Shown here: positions 1 to 7,503 of the stretch, piece by piece
Layout of the letters: each line of letters begins with the position of its first letter
How positions within the stretch are numbered: position 1 is the stretch's first letter
DNA from: Streptomyces atratus
GTDB lineage: Bacteria; Actinomycetota; Actinomycetes; Streptomycetales; Streptomycetaceae
DNA length: 64,000 nt
Reading direction: 5' to 3'
NCBI RefSeq assembly: GCF_014648655.1
Contig: NZ_BMRN01000004.1
Span: 186,001 to 250,000, forward strand
Program-made: the position numbers and the translations under genes
The notes under the pieces: model-generated
Seen by the model: only the letters and a program-made list of their open reading frames with translations
Database searches by the model: none
Told to the model about the DNA's origin: nothing

Positions 1-1
1 C

Positions 2-607
2 GGCCGCTGGAAGATCCGGCTGCGCCTGTCACGGGGACTGCGCCGCCGCACACTGCCCCTGCTCCTCGTCGACCTTCCCGTGCCGTACGGCGGGCCGACG
101 CGGCCCATGGAGGCGTCCGCGGCGACCGGCGCCCGATATCGGCTGGGCCGCAGTGTCACCGGGAGCGCCCGGGTGACGTTCAGCCCGCCCCGGCCCTCGG
201 CGGAGGTCGTGCGTGTCCACGTGACCCACAGCCAGATCGAGGTCACGTTCCGCGTCGTCGGAGGTGAACCCGAAGCCCCCTGGGCCGAGTTCGTCGCCTC
301 CGGGCGTCGTCTGGAGGCGGACGTCGACCGGTTCGACGGAGGGCTGTGGCAGGTGTCCGTGCCGCTGCACCTCATGGCGCCGCGCCGAGACCACGCCGAG
401 CAGTGGGACCTGGTCATGTGCTCGGACAACCTGCGCGACATGCGCCTGGGGCGACGCCTGCACGACGTTCGCAACCCCGGGCGGGTCTTCGCCTTCCGGC
501 AGACCGCGGTGACGCCCGTCGGCCGGCACCCCATGCTCGTACTGCCCCGCTACACACCCGCGGGTAACTTCCGCATCCAGTGCAGCCCGATGACGGAAGC
601 CGCGTAA
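2..607 (+). CDS. C-terminal part of a surface-glycan biosynthesis protein (left-truncated by window)
   Basis: The reading frame is open from the window edge to the stop at 605-607, so only the last ~200 residues of a longer protein are present. A basic stretch (KIRLRLSRGLRRR) precedes a beta-rich region without obvious catalytic motifs. A GT4-Stealth fusion starts 9 bp downstream on the same strand, so the two are probably co-transcribed. Multidomain glycosyl- or glycerophosphotransferases of actinomycetes often end in similar uncharacterised beta domains; that assignment is inference from context only. An internal ATG at 80 could serve as a start, but the uninterrupted upstream frame argues for a longer gene. 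Confidence 0.55.
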   Translation, partial: GRWKIRLRLSRGLRRRTLPLLLVDLPVPYGGPTRPMEASAATGARYRLGRSVTGSARVTFSPPRPSAEVVRVHVTHSQIEVTFRVVGGEPEAPWAEFVASGRRLEADVDRFDGGLWQVSVPLHLMAPRRDHAEQWDLVMCSDNLRDMRLGRRLHDVRNPGRVFAFRQTAVTPVGRHPMLVLPRYTPAGNFRIQCSPMTEAA

Positions 608-616
608 CCGCACACA

Positions 617-3490
617 ATGAAGATCACCTTTCTCCTGCTCACCGCGGACGCCGTCGGAGGCACCGAACGAGCAGTGTTCAACCAGGCCGCCGAACTCGTG
701 GGCAACCACGACGTCCGCGTACTGAGCATCCTCAAGACCCAGCCGCAGTTGTTCTTCCCGATCGACGAGCGCATCCGTGTCGACTATCTGATCGACCGGA
801 CCGGGCCCGCCCCCGTCCCGATCCGCCCCACCGGCCTGGCCGCCGAGGCATGGGCGCAGGTGGCCGACCGGCCGAGCACCCTGGTGGACCCTGCCTGGGA
901 AGCGGCGTTCAGCAGGCTGACCGACCTGGAACTGGAGTACGCACTCCAGCACACCGACACGGATCTGCTGATCACCACCACACCGGCGCTCATGGCGCTC
1001 GCGGTGCAGCTGGCGCCCCCGCACGTGATGACGCTCCACCAGGAGCACCGTGTCTCCGAACTGCGGGGCCCCAGCGCCGAACCGCTGCTGCGCTACGCCT
1101 CCCGCCTGGACGCGCTCGCCGTGCTCAGCAACCGCACGCGCGACTGGTTCGCCGAGACCCTCGGCCACAGCGCGCCCCGTATCGACGTCGTCCCCAACGC
1201 CCTGCCGCGCGGGTTCCGGCCACGCTCCACCCTGGAGACCCGGACCGTCGTCATCGCGGGCCGTCTGGTCGGCGAGAAGCAGATCGACCACGCCATCACC
1301 ATCTGGGACACCGTGGCCCGCCGCCACCCCACCTGGACGCTGCGCATCTTCGGTGACGGCCCGCTCGCCGGTGCCCTGCGGCGACAGATCGACGTGCTCG
1401 GCCTGCAGGACAGTGTCCAGCTCAACGGCAACTCCCCCCACCTGGCCGAGGAGTGGGCCAAGGCCAGCCTCGCTCTCATGACTTCCCGCAACGAGGCCTT
1501 CCCGCTGGTGCTGACCGAGGCCCAGGCCGCCGGTGTGCCCGTGGTCTCCTACGACTGCCCCAACGGCCCCCGCGAAGTCGTCCTGGACGGGCAGACCGGC
1601 ATCCTCGTGCCGGCGGGCGACACCGATGCCGCCGCCGAGGCGCTCATCCGGCTCATCGAGGACGCCCCGCTGCGCCACGGCATGGGGCAGGCGGCCGCCG
1701 ATTCGGTCGCCCGGCTCGCTCCGCCCGTGGTGACCGCGATGTGGGAGAACATCTTCGCCGAGTTGGAGAGCGAGCGGGCGTCCGGGGAGCGCGAGGCCCG
1801 CAAGGCGGAGCGGCAGGCCCTGCACTCCTTGATGAGCGGCCAGGAAGGGATCCTCCGTCCCGCCGCCCCGGCCCCCGCCACCACCATCGACACCAAGGAG
1901 CAGCGGGCCCTGGAGGAGCGGCTGCTCCGTTCCGACCGAGGCCTCGTGCGCGACGGCGGACAGCTGTGCCGTCGGATGGGGAGCGAATCGCCCTGGGACG
2001 TGGTCCAGCACAATCTGGCGCTGGTCGCCACAGCCCTGGAACACGCGCAGATCCCGTACTTCGTCACCCGGGACACCAACGTCCGGCACGCGGTCGCCGT
2101 CCACGCCTCCAACCGGCAGCTCGTGCTCAAGGCGCTCACCGCCGCGCACGGCGGCAGCGCCGTCTACGTGGCGCTGCTCAACGAACGCCAGAGCCCGACC
2201 ACCACAGTCCTCGCCGCCTTCGCCGAGCAGTACGCCCAGACCCCCTGCTCGGCCGTGCGCGTATACCAGAACGCCGTCACGCCCGCCCGCACCCTCCGCC
2301 TCGCCGGGGTCTACGGCTGCACCATCAACTTCTGGGAGGAGGACCCGGAGGACCCGTACATGATGGTCTCCCCGGTCCGCACCGTGGTGGGCGACAAGGT
2401 GCCCACACAGACCATGCAGGTGACCGGGACCGTGCTCGGCGGGCGCACCTATCCCACCATCGAGCCGTACGCCCATGCCGTCCACGGGGACGTCAACTTC
2501 CCCATCGACGCCGTGTACACATGGGTCAATGGCGGCGACATCGCCTGGCTGGAGCGGAAGAACGCGGTGATGCACTCCCTCGGCATGCAGACCGAGGACT
2601 CCGCGAGCAGCGCCGCCCGCTTCCGTAACCGGGACGAACTGCGCTACTCGCTGCGCTCCATCGACATGTACGCCCCGTGGATCCGCACCATCTACCTGGC
2701 CACCGACCAGCAGGTGCCGGAATGGCTCGACCTGAGCCATCCGCGGGTCCGGGTGGTCGACCACAGGGAGATCTTCGCCGACCCGTCGGTGCTGCCGACG
2801 TACAACTCGCATGCCATCGAGAGCCAGTTGCACCGAATAGACGGGCTGTCCGAGCACTTCCTGTACTTCAACGACGACGTGTTCATCGGCCGTGTGCTCC
2901 AGCCGAGCATGTTCTTCCACAGCAACGGCGTCGCCAAGCACTTCATGTCCCCGACGACTGTGCCCATGGGGCCGACCACGACCGGCGACGAGTTCAACAT
3001 GAGCGCGGCCAAGAACAACCGCGGCCTGATAGCCGGCACCTTCGGGCAGGTTCTCGCCCACTCGTTCCTGCACGCGCCGCACCCGCTGCGCCGCAGCGTC
3101 CTCGCGGACATCGAGCGCTACTACCCGGACGCCGTCGCGGCGACCGCCGCCAGCCGCTTCCGCAGCCACTCCGACCTGGCGATCGCATCGTCGTTGCACC
3201 ACTACTTCGGCTTCCACACCCAGCGTTCGGCACCGGGCAGCATCAACTGCGGCTTCGTCAACGTGGGTCTGAGCGAGCACAAGCAGCGGCTCTCCCGCCT
3301 CCAGCTCAACCGCCCGCACGACGTCTTCTGCCTGAACGACTACCACGACGGCGATGTCACCGAGGACGAGCAGGATGCCGTCCTGGCGGCGTTCCTGCCC
3401 TCGTACTTCCCGGTGGCCTGCCAGTTCGAGGCAGGTTCACCGCGCAACCAGCGCTTCCACGCCGGACATCTGCCGGGGTGGCCGCTGTGA
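617..3490 (+). CDS. Bifunctional GT4 glycosyltransferase-Stealth family sugar-phosphate transferase
   Basis: 957 aa in two enzymatic halves. Residues 1 to ~390 look like a GT4 (GT-B) glycosyltransferase: an N-terminal GGTERAVFNQAAEL loop, then VVIAGRLVGEKQ, and the nucleotide-sugar site TSRNEAFPLVLTEAQAAGVP. After a ~230-residue linker, ~628-935 carries the four Stealth blocks: CR1 (FPIDAVYTWVNG, ~628), CR2 (RFRNRDELRYSLRS, ~668, with YFNDDVFIG), CR3 (NNRGLIAG, ~800) and CR4 (LNDYHD, ~907). Stealth proteins are known to transfer hexose-1-phosphate during capsule or wall phospho-polysaccharide synthesis. The fusion suggests one polypeptide that adds a sugar and a sugar-phosphate to a surface polymer. 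ATG start, 9 bp after the upstream stop; likely operonic with the following genes. Confidence 0.88.
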   Translation: MKITFLLLTADAVGGTERAVFNQAAELVGNHDVRVLSILKTQPQLFFPIDERIRVDYLIDRTGPAPVPIRPTGLAAEAWAQVADRPSTLVDPAWEAAFSRLTDLELEYALQHTDTDLLITTTPALMALAVQLAPPHVMTLHQEHRVSELRGPSAEPLLRYASRLDALAVLSNRTRDWFAETLGHSAPRIDVVPNALPRGFRPRSTLETRTVVIAGRLVGEKQIDHAITIWDTVARRHPTWTLRIFGDGPLAGALRRQIDVLGLQDSVQLNGNSPHLAEEWAKASLALMTSRNEAFPLVLTEAQAAGVPVVSYDCPNGPREVVLDGQTGILVPAGDTDAAAEALIRLIEDAPLRHGMGQAAADSVARLAPPVVTAMWENIFAELESERASGEREARKAERQALHSLMSGQEGILRPAAPAPATTIDTKEQRALEERLLRSDRGLVRDGGQLCRRMGSESPWDVVQHNLALVATALEHAQIPYFVTRDTNVRHAVAVHASNRQLVLKALTAAHGGSAVYVALLNERQSPTTTVLAAFAEQYAQTPCSAVRVYQNAVTPARTLRLAGVYGCTINFWEEDPEDPYMMVSPVRTVVGDKVPTQTMQVTGTVLGGRTYPTIEPYAHAVHGDVNFPIDAVYTWVNGGDIAWLERKNAVMHSLGMQTEDSASSAARFRNRDELRYSLRSIDMYAPWIRTIYLATDQQVPEWLDLSHPRVRVVDHREIFADPSVLPTYNSHAIESQLHRIDGLSEHFLYFNDDVFIGRVLQPSMFFHSNGVAKHFMSPTTVPMGPTTTGDEFNMSAAKNNRGLIAGTFGQVLAHSFLHAPHPLRRSVLADIERYYPDAVAATAASRFRSHSDLAIASSLHHYFGFHTQRSAPGSINCGFVNVGLSEHKQRLSRLQLNRPHDVFCLNDYHDGDVTEDEQDAVLAAFLPSYFPVACQFEAGSPRNQRFHAGHLPGWPL

Positions 3491-3548
3491 GCGTGTCCCG
3501 CACCGCCTCCCGTTCGTCAGCCGCGCCCGATCGGAGCGTCCACCGACC

Positions 3549-5552
3549 ATGACCCAGCCCGCCGAGGCGAACTCCACCTCGCTGTTCCAGGTGTTCGCCC
3601 ACGCCGACGACGATCTCTACTTCGTCAATCCCGACCTGTACCGGCTGCTGGCCGCAGGCCACCGTGTCACCAGCGTCTACCTCACGGCCGGCGAGGCCGA
3701 CGGGCGCAACGTGGACACCCGTGACCCGCTGCGGGAGCAGGCCCCGGTCGACTTCGCCGGCTACATGGAGGCACGCCAGAACGGACTGCGCGCCGCCTAC
3801 GCCACCATGGTCCTCGGCAAGAGGGAGGCCCCCTGGGTCCGGGAGCCGGTCGAACTCGTACCGGGCGTGGCCGCGGAGCGGTGCTATCTGTCGGAGGCGC
3901 CGCACGTACAGCTCTTCTTCCTGGGCCTGCGGATGGCGGACGCCGCACACGGCTTCCCCGCAGACCAGCCGTCGGCCCGGTTGACCAGCCTGTGGGACGG
4001 ACGCGCCGCCCGTCAGCCCACCCTCGTCGCCGCCGAGTCCGAGCTGCACCAGCCGCAGGCCCTCGGCCGCGAGGACGTCGTAGCCGCCCTCGCGCAACTG
4101 CTCTCCTACGCGCAGCCCACGCTGTTGTGGACCATGGACCCGGACCCGCTGCACGAGTCGTACGACGAGGCACGCGGCATCACCTCCAGCGACCACGCCG
4201 ACCACACCGCCACAGCCCAGTTCGCCCGCGAGGCGCTCCGCCGTCACCTGCGCGCCGGAGGCCGTCCGCCGCTGACCGAGCACTTCACGGGCTACGGCAA
4301 CAAGAACTGGCCGAGCAACCTGAGCGAGCGCTCCCATGCGCTGAAGAAGTCCCTGGTCGATGTGTACGCGGGGGCCGACGGCCACGCCTGTGCGCACCGC
4401 TACTGCGGCGACCTCCAACTCGGCGACGGAGCCGACATCCGCCGTTACGGCTGGAGCACCCGAAGCCGCTACCCGCAGGGCACCCAGTGGCTGCACCGGC
4501 AGACCGACGGCCGGCTCGCCGCCTACGCGGTCCTCGGCGACCAGGCCGCGGTGTGGACGGAGACCGAAGCCGGTGCCGGACGCTTCGAGGGACCGCTCCT
4601 GCTGCCCGGCGGTGACCTCCTGCCGTGCCTCGCCGTCGCCCCCGACCGCACCGGCGGCGTCCACCTGGTCGGACTGCGCCGCGTCCCGGGCGCCGAGGGC
4701 CGGGTCGATGTCGAAGTGGTGCGCATGTGGCGCCAGGCGCACACCGGCTCCGTGCTGCCCTGGGAGTCCCTCGGCAACCCCGACGAGACCACCCGCGACT
4801 GGCGGCGTTGCCGCGAGGTCGGTGTGCCCGCGGCCCTGGTGGACCCGGCCGGCCACCTCCACGTCTTCGCACGGAACTTCTCGGTGGGCGTCAGCATGCG
4901 ACGCGAGACGCCGGAGGGGCTCACCGCCTGGGAGGCGCTCGGCGGGCGCTGGATGCAGGACTCCCTGACCACAGTGCTGCGTTCCACGGGCCGTATCGAC
5001 ATGTACGCCACGAACCGCACCGGCGGGGTGCGGTGGCGGCAGGACGCCGTATACGGACCGTTCAAGCTGGAGGACCAGCTGGTCACCGGCGTGCCGGAGA
5101 GCTGGCGGCCGGCCTCCGGCCTCACTCCCGTGCAGGTCGGCCGCAACCGCATGGCGCTGTTCTACCGGGAGGAGGACTCCGGAGCGGTGATGCGCCACCA
5201 GCAGCGCCCCAACGGAACGTGGGAGCAGCGAGTGGAGCGGCTCAGCGACGACGGTGGCACCGGGGCGGTCGCCGCGGCCCGGCTGCTCGCCCCGGACCAT
5301 GATCTTCTGGTCGTCGCCCGCAGGGACGAGCGGAGCAGGCCCGCGGTGACCGTGCTGTCCGCCGACGACCACATCTCGGCGCGGCCCGACTGGGAACGCC
5401 ACGAGATCCAGATGGTCGGGGCACCGGCGATCGCCGCCGACGCGCACGGCCGGGCGGTCGTCGCGGTGCTCGGTACGGACGGCCGGCTGCACTGGGCGCG
5501 GCAGGAAGAATCTCGGCCGGGCGTCGGCTTCGGCCCCTGGCAGGCGTGCTGA
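3549..5552 (+). CDS. PIG-L/LmbE family N-deacetylase with C-terminal beta-propeller
   Basis: 667 aa from the ATG at 3549, with GGAG about 12 bp upstream; an open frame runs further left but overlaps the previous gene. Residues 17-22 read AHADDD, the zinc-binding AHPDD(E/D) motif of GlcNAc de-N-acetylases. SSDHADHTATAQ near residue 214 supplies the second histidine motif. The region after ~290 has repeated beta-strand/Trp motifs typical of PLL-like or sialidase-like propellers and may bind glycans. The family removes acetyl groups from GlcNAc-containing substrates. Position between a Stealth transferase and an SGNH esterase suggests action on a surface polymer (inference). No clear signal peptide is visible. 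Confidence 0.85.
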   Translation: MTQPAEANSTSLFQVFAHADDDLYFVNPDLYRLLAAGHRVTSVYLTAGEADGRNVDTRDPLREQAPVDFAGYMEARQNGLRAAYATMVLGKREAPWVREPVELVPGVAAERCYLSEAPHVQLFFLGLRMADAAHGFPADQPSARLTSLWDGRAARQPTLVAAESELHQPQALGREDVVAALAQLLSYAQPTLLWTMDPDPLHESYDEARGITSSDHADHTATAQFAREALRRHLRAGGRPPLTEHFTGYGNKNWPSNLSERSHALKKSLVDVYAGADGHACAHRYCGDLQLGDGADIRRYGWSTRSRYPQGTQWLHRQTDGRLAAYAVLGDQAAVWTETEAGAGRFEGPLLLPGGDLLPCLAVAPDRTGGVHLVGLRRVPGAEGRVDVEVVRMWRQAHTGSVLPWESLGNPDETTRDWRRCREVGVPAALVDPAGHLHVFARNFSVGVSMRRETPEGLTAWEALGGRWMQDSLTTVLRSTGRIDMYATNRTGGVRWRQDAVYGPFKLEDQLVTGVPESWRPASGLTPVQVGRNRMALFYREEDSGAVMRHQQRPNGTWEQRVERLSDDGGTGAVAAARLLAPDHDLLVVARRDERSRPAVTVLSADDHISARPDWERHEIQMVGAPAIAADAHGRAVVAVLGTDGRLHWARQEESRPGVGFGPWQAC

Positions 5553-5595
5553 CCCCAGACCTGGGGCCACGCGACAACGGAGACGAGAAGAAGAC

Positions 5596-6984
5596 ATGCG
5601 AAAGATCTGCGTCATCGGCAACTCGGTGGCCGCCTCCCGCACCGCGCAGGAGGCGCCGCTCGCGGGCTGGGGTCAGTACCTCGAGGAGTTCCTGGGGCCC
5701 GACTGCGACGTACGCAACTACGCGCGCGATGCCATGACGCTGCGGGACTACTACACCGAGCGGTTCGCGGCGCTGCTCACGCTCGTCGGTCACGGTGACC
5801 TCGTGCTCATCGCCTTCGGCCATGTCGAGCAGCGCGTCAACCAGCTGGGCCGGTACCACGGCCCGCTGGAGTACAAGGAGTATCTGCGGCTGTATGTCGA
5901 GGCACTCCGGGCCGAGGGTGCCGTGCCGGTCCTCGTGACCCCGGCTGCCCGCTGCGTCTTCGACATCTCGGGAAATCCGGTGGACACCCACGACGGATAC
6001 CCGCGGCTGACGCTGGAGGCCGCCGCGGAACTCGGCTGCCCGGTCATCGACATGACCGCTTCCACCACCCAGCTCCTCGCCGAGCTGGGTCCCATGCGGG
6101 CCCGGGGTCTCTTCCGGTGGCTGGACCCGGGCGAGCACCCGGCGCACCCGCACGGCATCGTCGACGCCTCCCATTACAACCATGCCGGGGCCCGGGAAGC
6201 GGCGCGGCTGGTGGCGAGCGGACTGGCCGGCCTGCCGGGACTGCCGCCCGGGATGGTGGACGTCCAACGGCTGGTGCCGGGGCAGATGCCGCCGGTGCAG
6301 ACCGAGTTCACCGTGCAGCAGCCGCAGCTCGCGCTGACCGCGCAGCCCGAGGTGGCCGTCGCCCCGGCCGTCACGTCGCCGGCCCCCGCCGAACTGGTCG
6401 GTGCCGGACGCAAGCTGACGGGAACGGCGCCGGAGGGCGCCGAGTACGTGATCTTCTTCGAGGAGGGCGACTACCTCGGTGGGACCCGCACCGCCGATGA
6501 CGGGACATGGCAGTGGCGGCGCGCCGTGCAGTGGCCCGCCGGCCGGCACAAGGTGACCGCGATCGCCCTCGCGGGCAACGCGGTGTCCACGGCGGCGGAG
6601 ACGGAGTTCGAGGTCCTCGACCGGCTGGAGGCACCCGAGACGATCGGGCCGCGCCGGGGAGCGTGGAGCGGCCCCCGCCCCCGGTTCTCGGGCAAGGCCG
6701 GGCGCGGCGTCCAGAAGGTCATGGTGCTGGAGCAGGGCCGGCTGATAGCCGAGACCCCGGTGCAGGACGACGGAAGCTGGCGGGTCACGCACCCCCACGA
6801 CTGGCGACCGGGCACCTACACGGTGGAGTTCGTCGCGGTGTTCAGCGCCATCCACTCACCTCCGGCGCGTCTGGAGCTGAAGGTGCACGGCGTTCCCGAG
6901 GACAGTTGGCTGCACACGTCGATGTCCGCGCGCCTGCCCTGCGGCCCGGACTGCGAGCACTATCCGGCTCTGCCCGCCTGGTGA
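5596..6984 (+). CDS. SGNH/GDSL esterase (rhamnogalacturonan acetylesterase-like) with Ig-like repeats
   Basis: 462 aa. The N-terminal ~220 residues form an SGNH hydrolase: block I is CVIGNSVAAS (GNS in place of the usual GDS, with the serine kept), block III is IAFGHVEQ (the RGAE-type FGH version), and block V is DASHYNHAGA with the catalytic Asp and His. Residues ~245-440 contain two Ig/Big-like beta-sandwich repeats (KLTGTAPEGAEYVIFFEEG and a later RFSGKAGRGVQKVMVLEQG). The likely role is de-O-acetylation of a polysaccharide. It follows the PIG-L gene by 43 bp with a GGAGACGAGAAGAAG leader, consistent with one transcription unit. No secretion signal is apparent. Confidence 0.82.
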   Translation: MRKICVIGNSVAASRTAQEAPLAGWGQYLEEFLGPDCDVRNYARDAMTLRDYYTERFAALLTLVGHGDLVLIAFGHVEQRVNQLGRYHGPLEYKEYLRLYVEALRAEGAVPVLVTPAARCVFDISGNPVDTHDGYPRLTLEAAAELGCPVIDMTASTTQLLAELGPMRARGLFRWLDPGEHPAHPHGIVDASHYNHAGAREAARLVASGLAGLPGLPPGMVDVQRLVPGQMPPVQTEFTVQQPQLALTAQPEVAVAPAVTSPAPAELVGAGRKLTGTAPEGAEYVIFFEEGDYLGGTRTADDGTWQWRRAVQWPAGRHKVTAIALAGNAVSTAAETEFEVLDRLEAPETIGPRRGAWSGPRPRFSGKAGRGVQKVMVLEQGRLIAETPVQDDGSWRVTHPHDWRPGTYTVEFVAVFSAIHSPPARLELKVHGVPEDSWLHTSMSARLPCGPDCEHYPALPAW

Positions 6985-6995
6985 CGCGGAGGCCG

Positions 6996-7322
6996 TCACG
7001 CATACACGGTCCTCGGCCCCCACACCTGGCACCCACTCACCCTGCGCCGTGGTCCACGGTCGGCGGTGACCACGGTGCACGGGCGTCCGAGCCGCCCCAC
7101 GAGCTCCACGATGTGGTCGTCCCCGCTGCCCGCCGCCGACTCCACCCGTACCCCGGGCACGGACTCGACCCCGCGCGCCGCACCCTCGACCACCAGGATC
7201 ACGTCGACGCCCTGCTGCTCCCCGTACGCCACCAGCCGGTCGCGCAGGCGCTCGGTGGCGCTTCGCCGGTCGCGCCACCAGCCGTCCGGCACGGACCCGA
7301 CGACGTTGGCCGCGTCGACCAC
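6996..7322 (-). CDS. NYN-like / NTP pyrophosphohydrolase-labelled small protein
   Basis: 108 aa beginning VVDAANVVGSVPDGWWRDR, a signature of small actinobacterial proteins with a NYN/PIN-like nuclease fold that are often labelled NTP pyrophosphohydrolase. The first Asp (VDAAN), an internal SGDDHIVEL and the VVTADR strand are the acidic positions expected in this fold. The GTG start at 7322 is chosen because AGGA lies about 7 nt upstream. An in-frame ATG four codons further up is followed at once by TAG, suggesting a former start that has been lost. It converges on the SGNH gene with 11 bp between the stops. Function is unproven. Confidence 0.65.
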   Translation of the reverse strand: MVDAANVVGSVPDGWWRDRRSATERLRDRLVAYGEQQGVDVILVVEGAARGVESVPGVRVESAAGSGDDHIVELVGRLGRPCTVVTADRGPRRRVSGCQVWGPRTVYA

Positions 7323-7420
7323 CAGCAGTTCCTACATGCGCCCAGGGCCGCACGCGCCGCCGACGGGCCGAATGTGTGGTTCCGCCGCGTGGGCGCGACC
7401 AGCTGTGCGGCACGCCCGAA

Positions 7421-7477
7421 AGGGGCGCGGGGAACTGCCGACCGGCCACAGCCGGTCGGCAGTCGCCCCACGCCCCT
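7421..7477. terminator. Long GC hairpin downstream of fadB
   Basis: Left arm 7421-7446 and right arm 7451-7477 pair almost perfectly around a CACA loop, with one G-T pair and a one-base bulge. It lies 26 bp after the stop of the minus-strand fad operon. It belongs to the common Streptomyces AGGGGCGCGGGGAACTG hairpin type that acts without a U-tract. Confidence 0.8.
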
Positions 7478-7503
7478 CAGCCGGCCGGGACGGAGCGAAT
7501 CCG

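Noticed and set aside
29..3346. 1105-codon open frame on the minus strand opposite the GT4-Stealth gene
   Set aside because: Composition is Val/Gly/Arg/Asp-rich without any motif, and it mirrors the codon bias of the real plus-strand gene; a GC-bias shadow.
3357..5642. 761-codon minus-strand frame opposite the PIG-L gene
   Set aside because: Shadow of the recognised deacetylase; no motifs, start or ribosome site.
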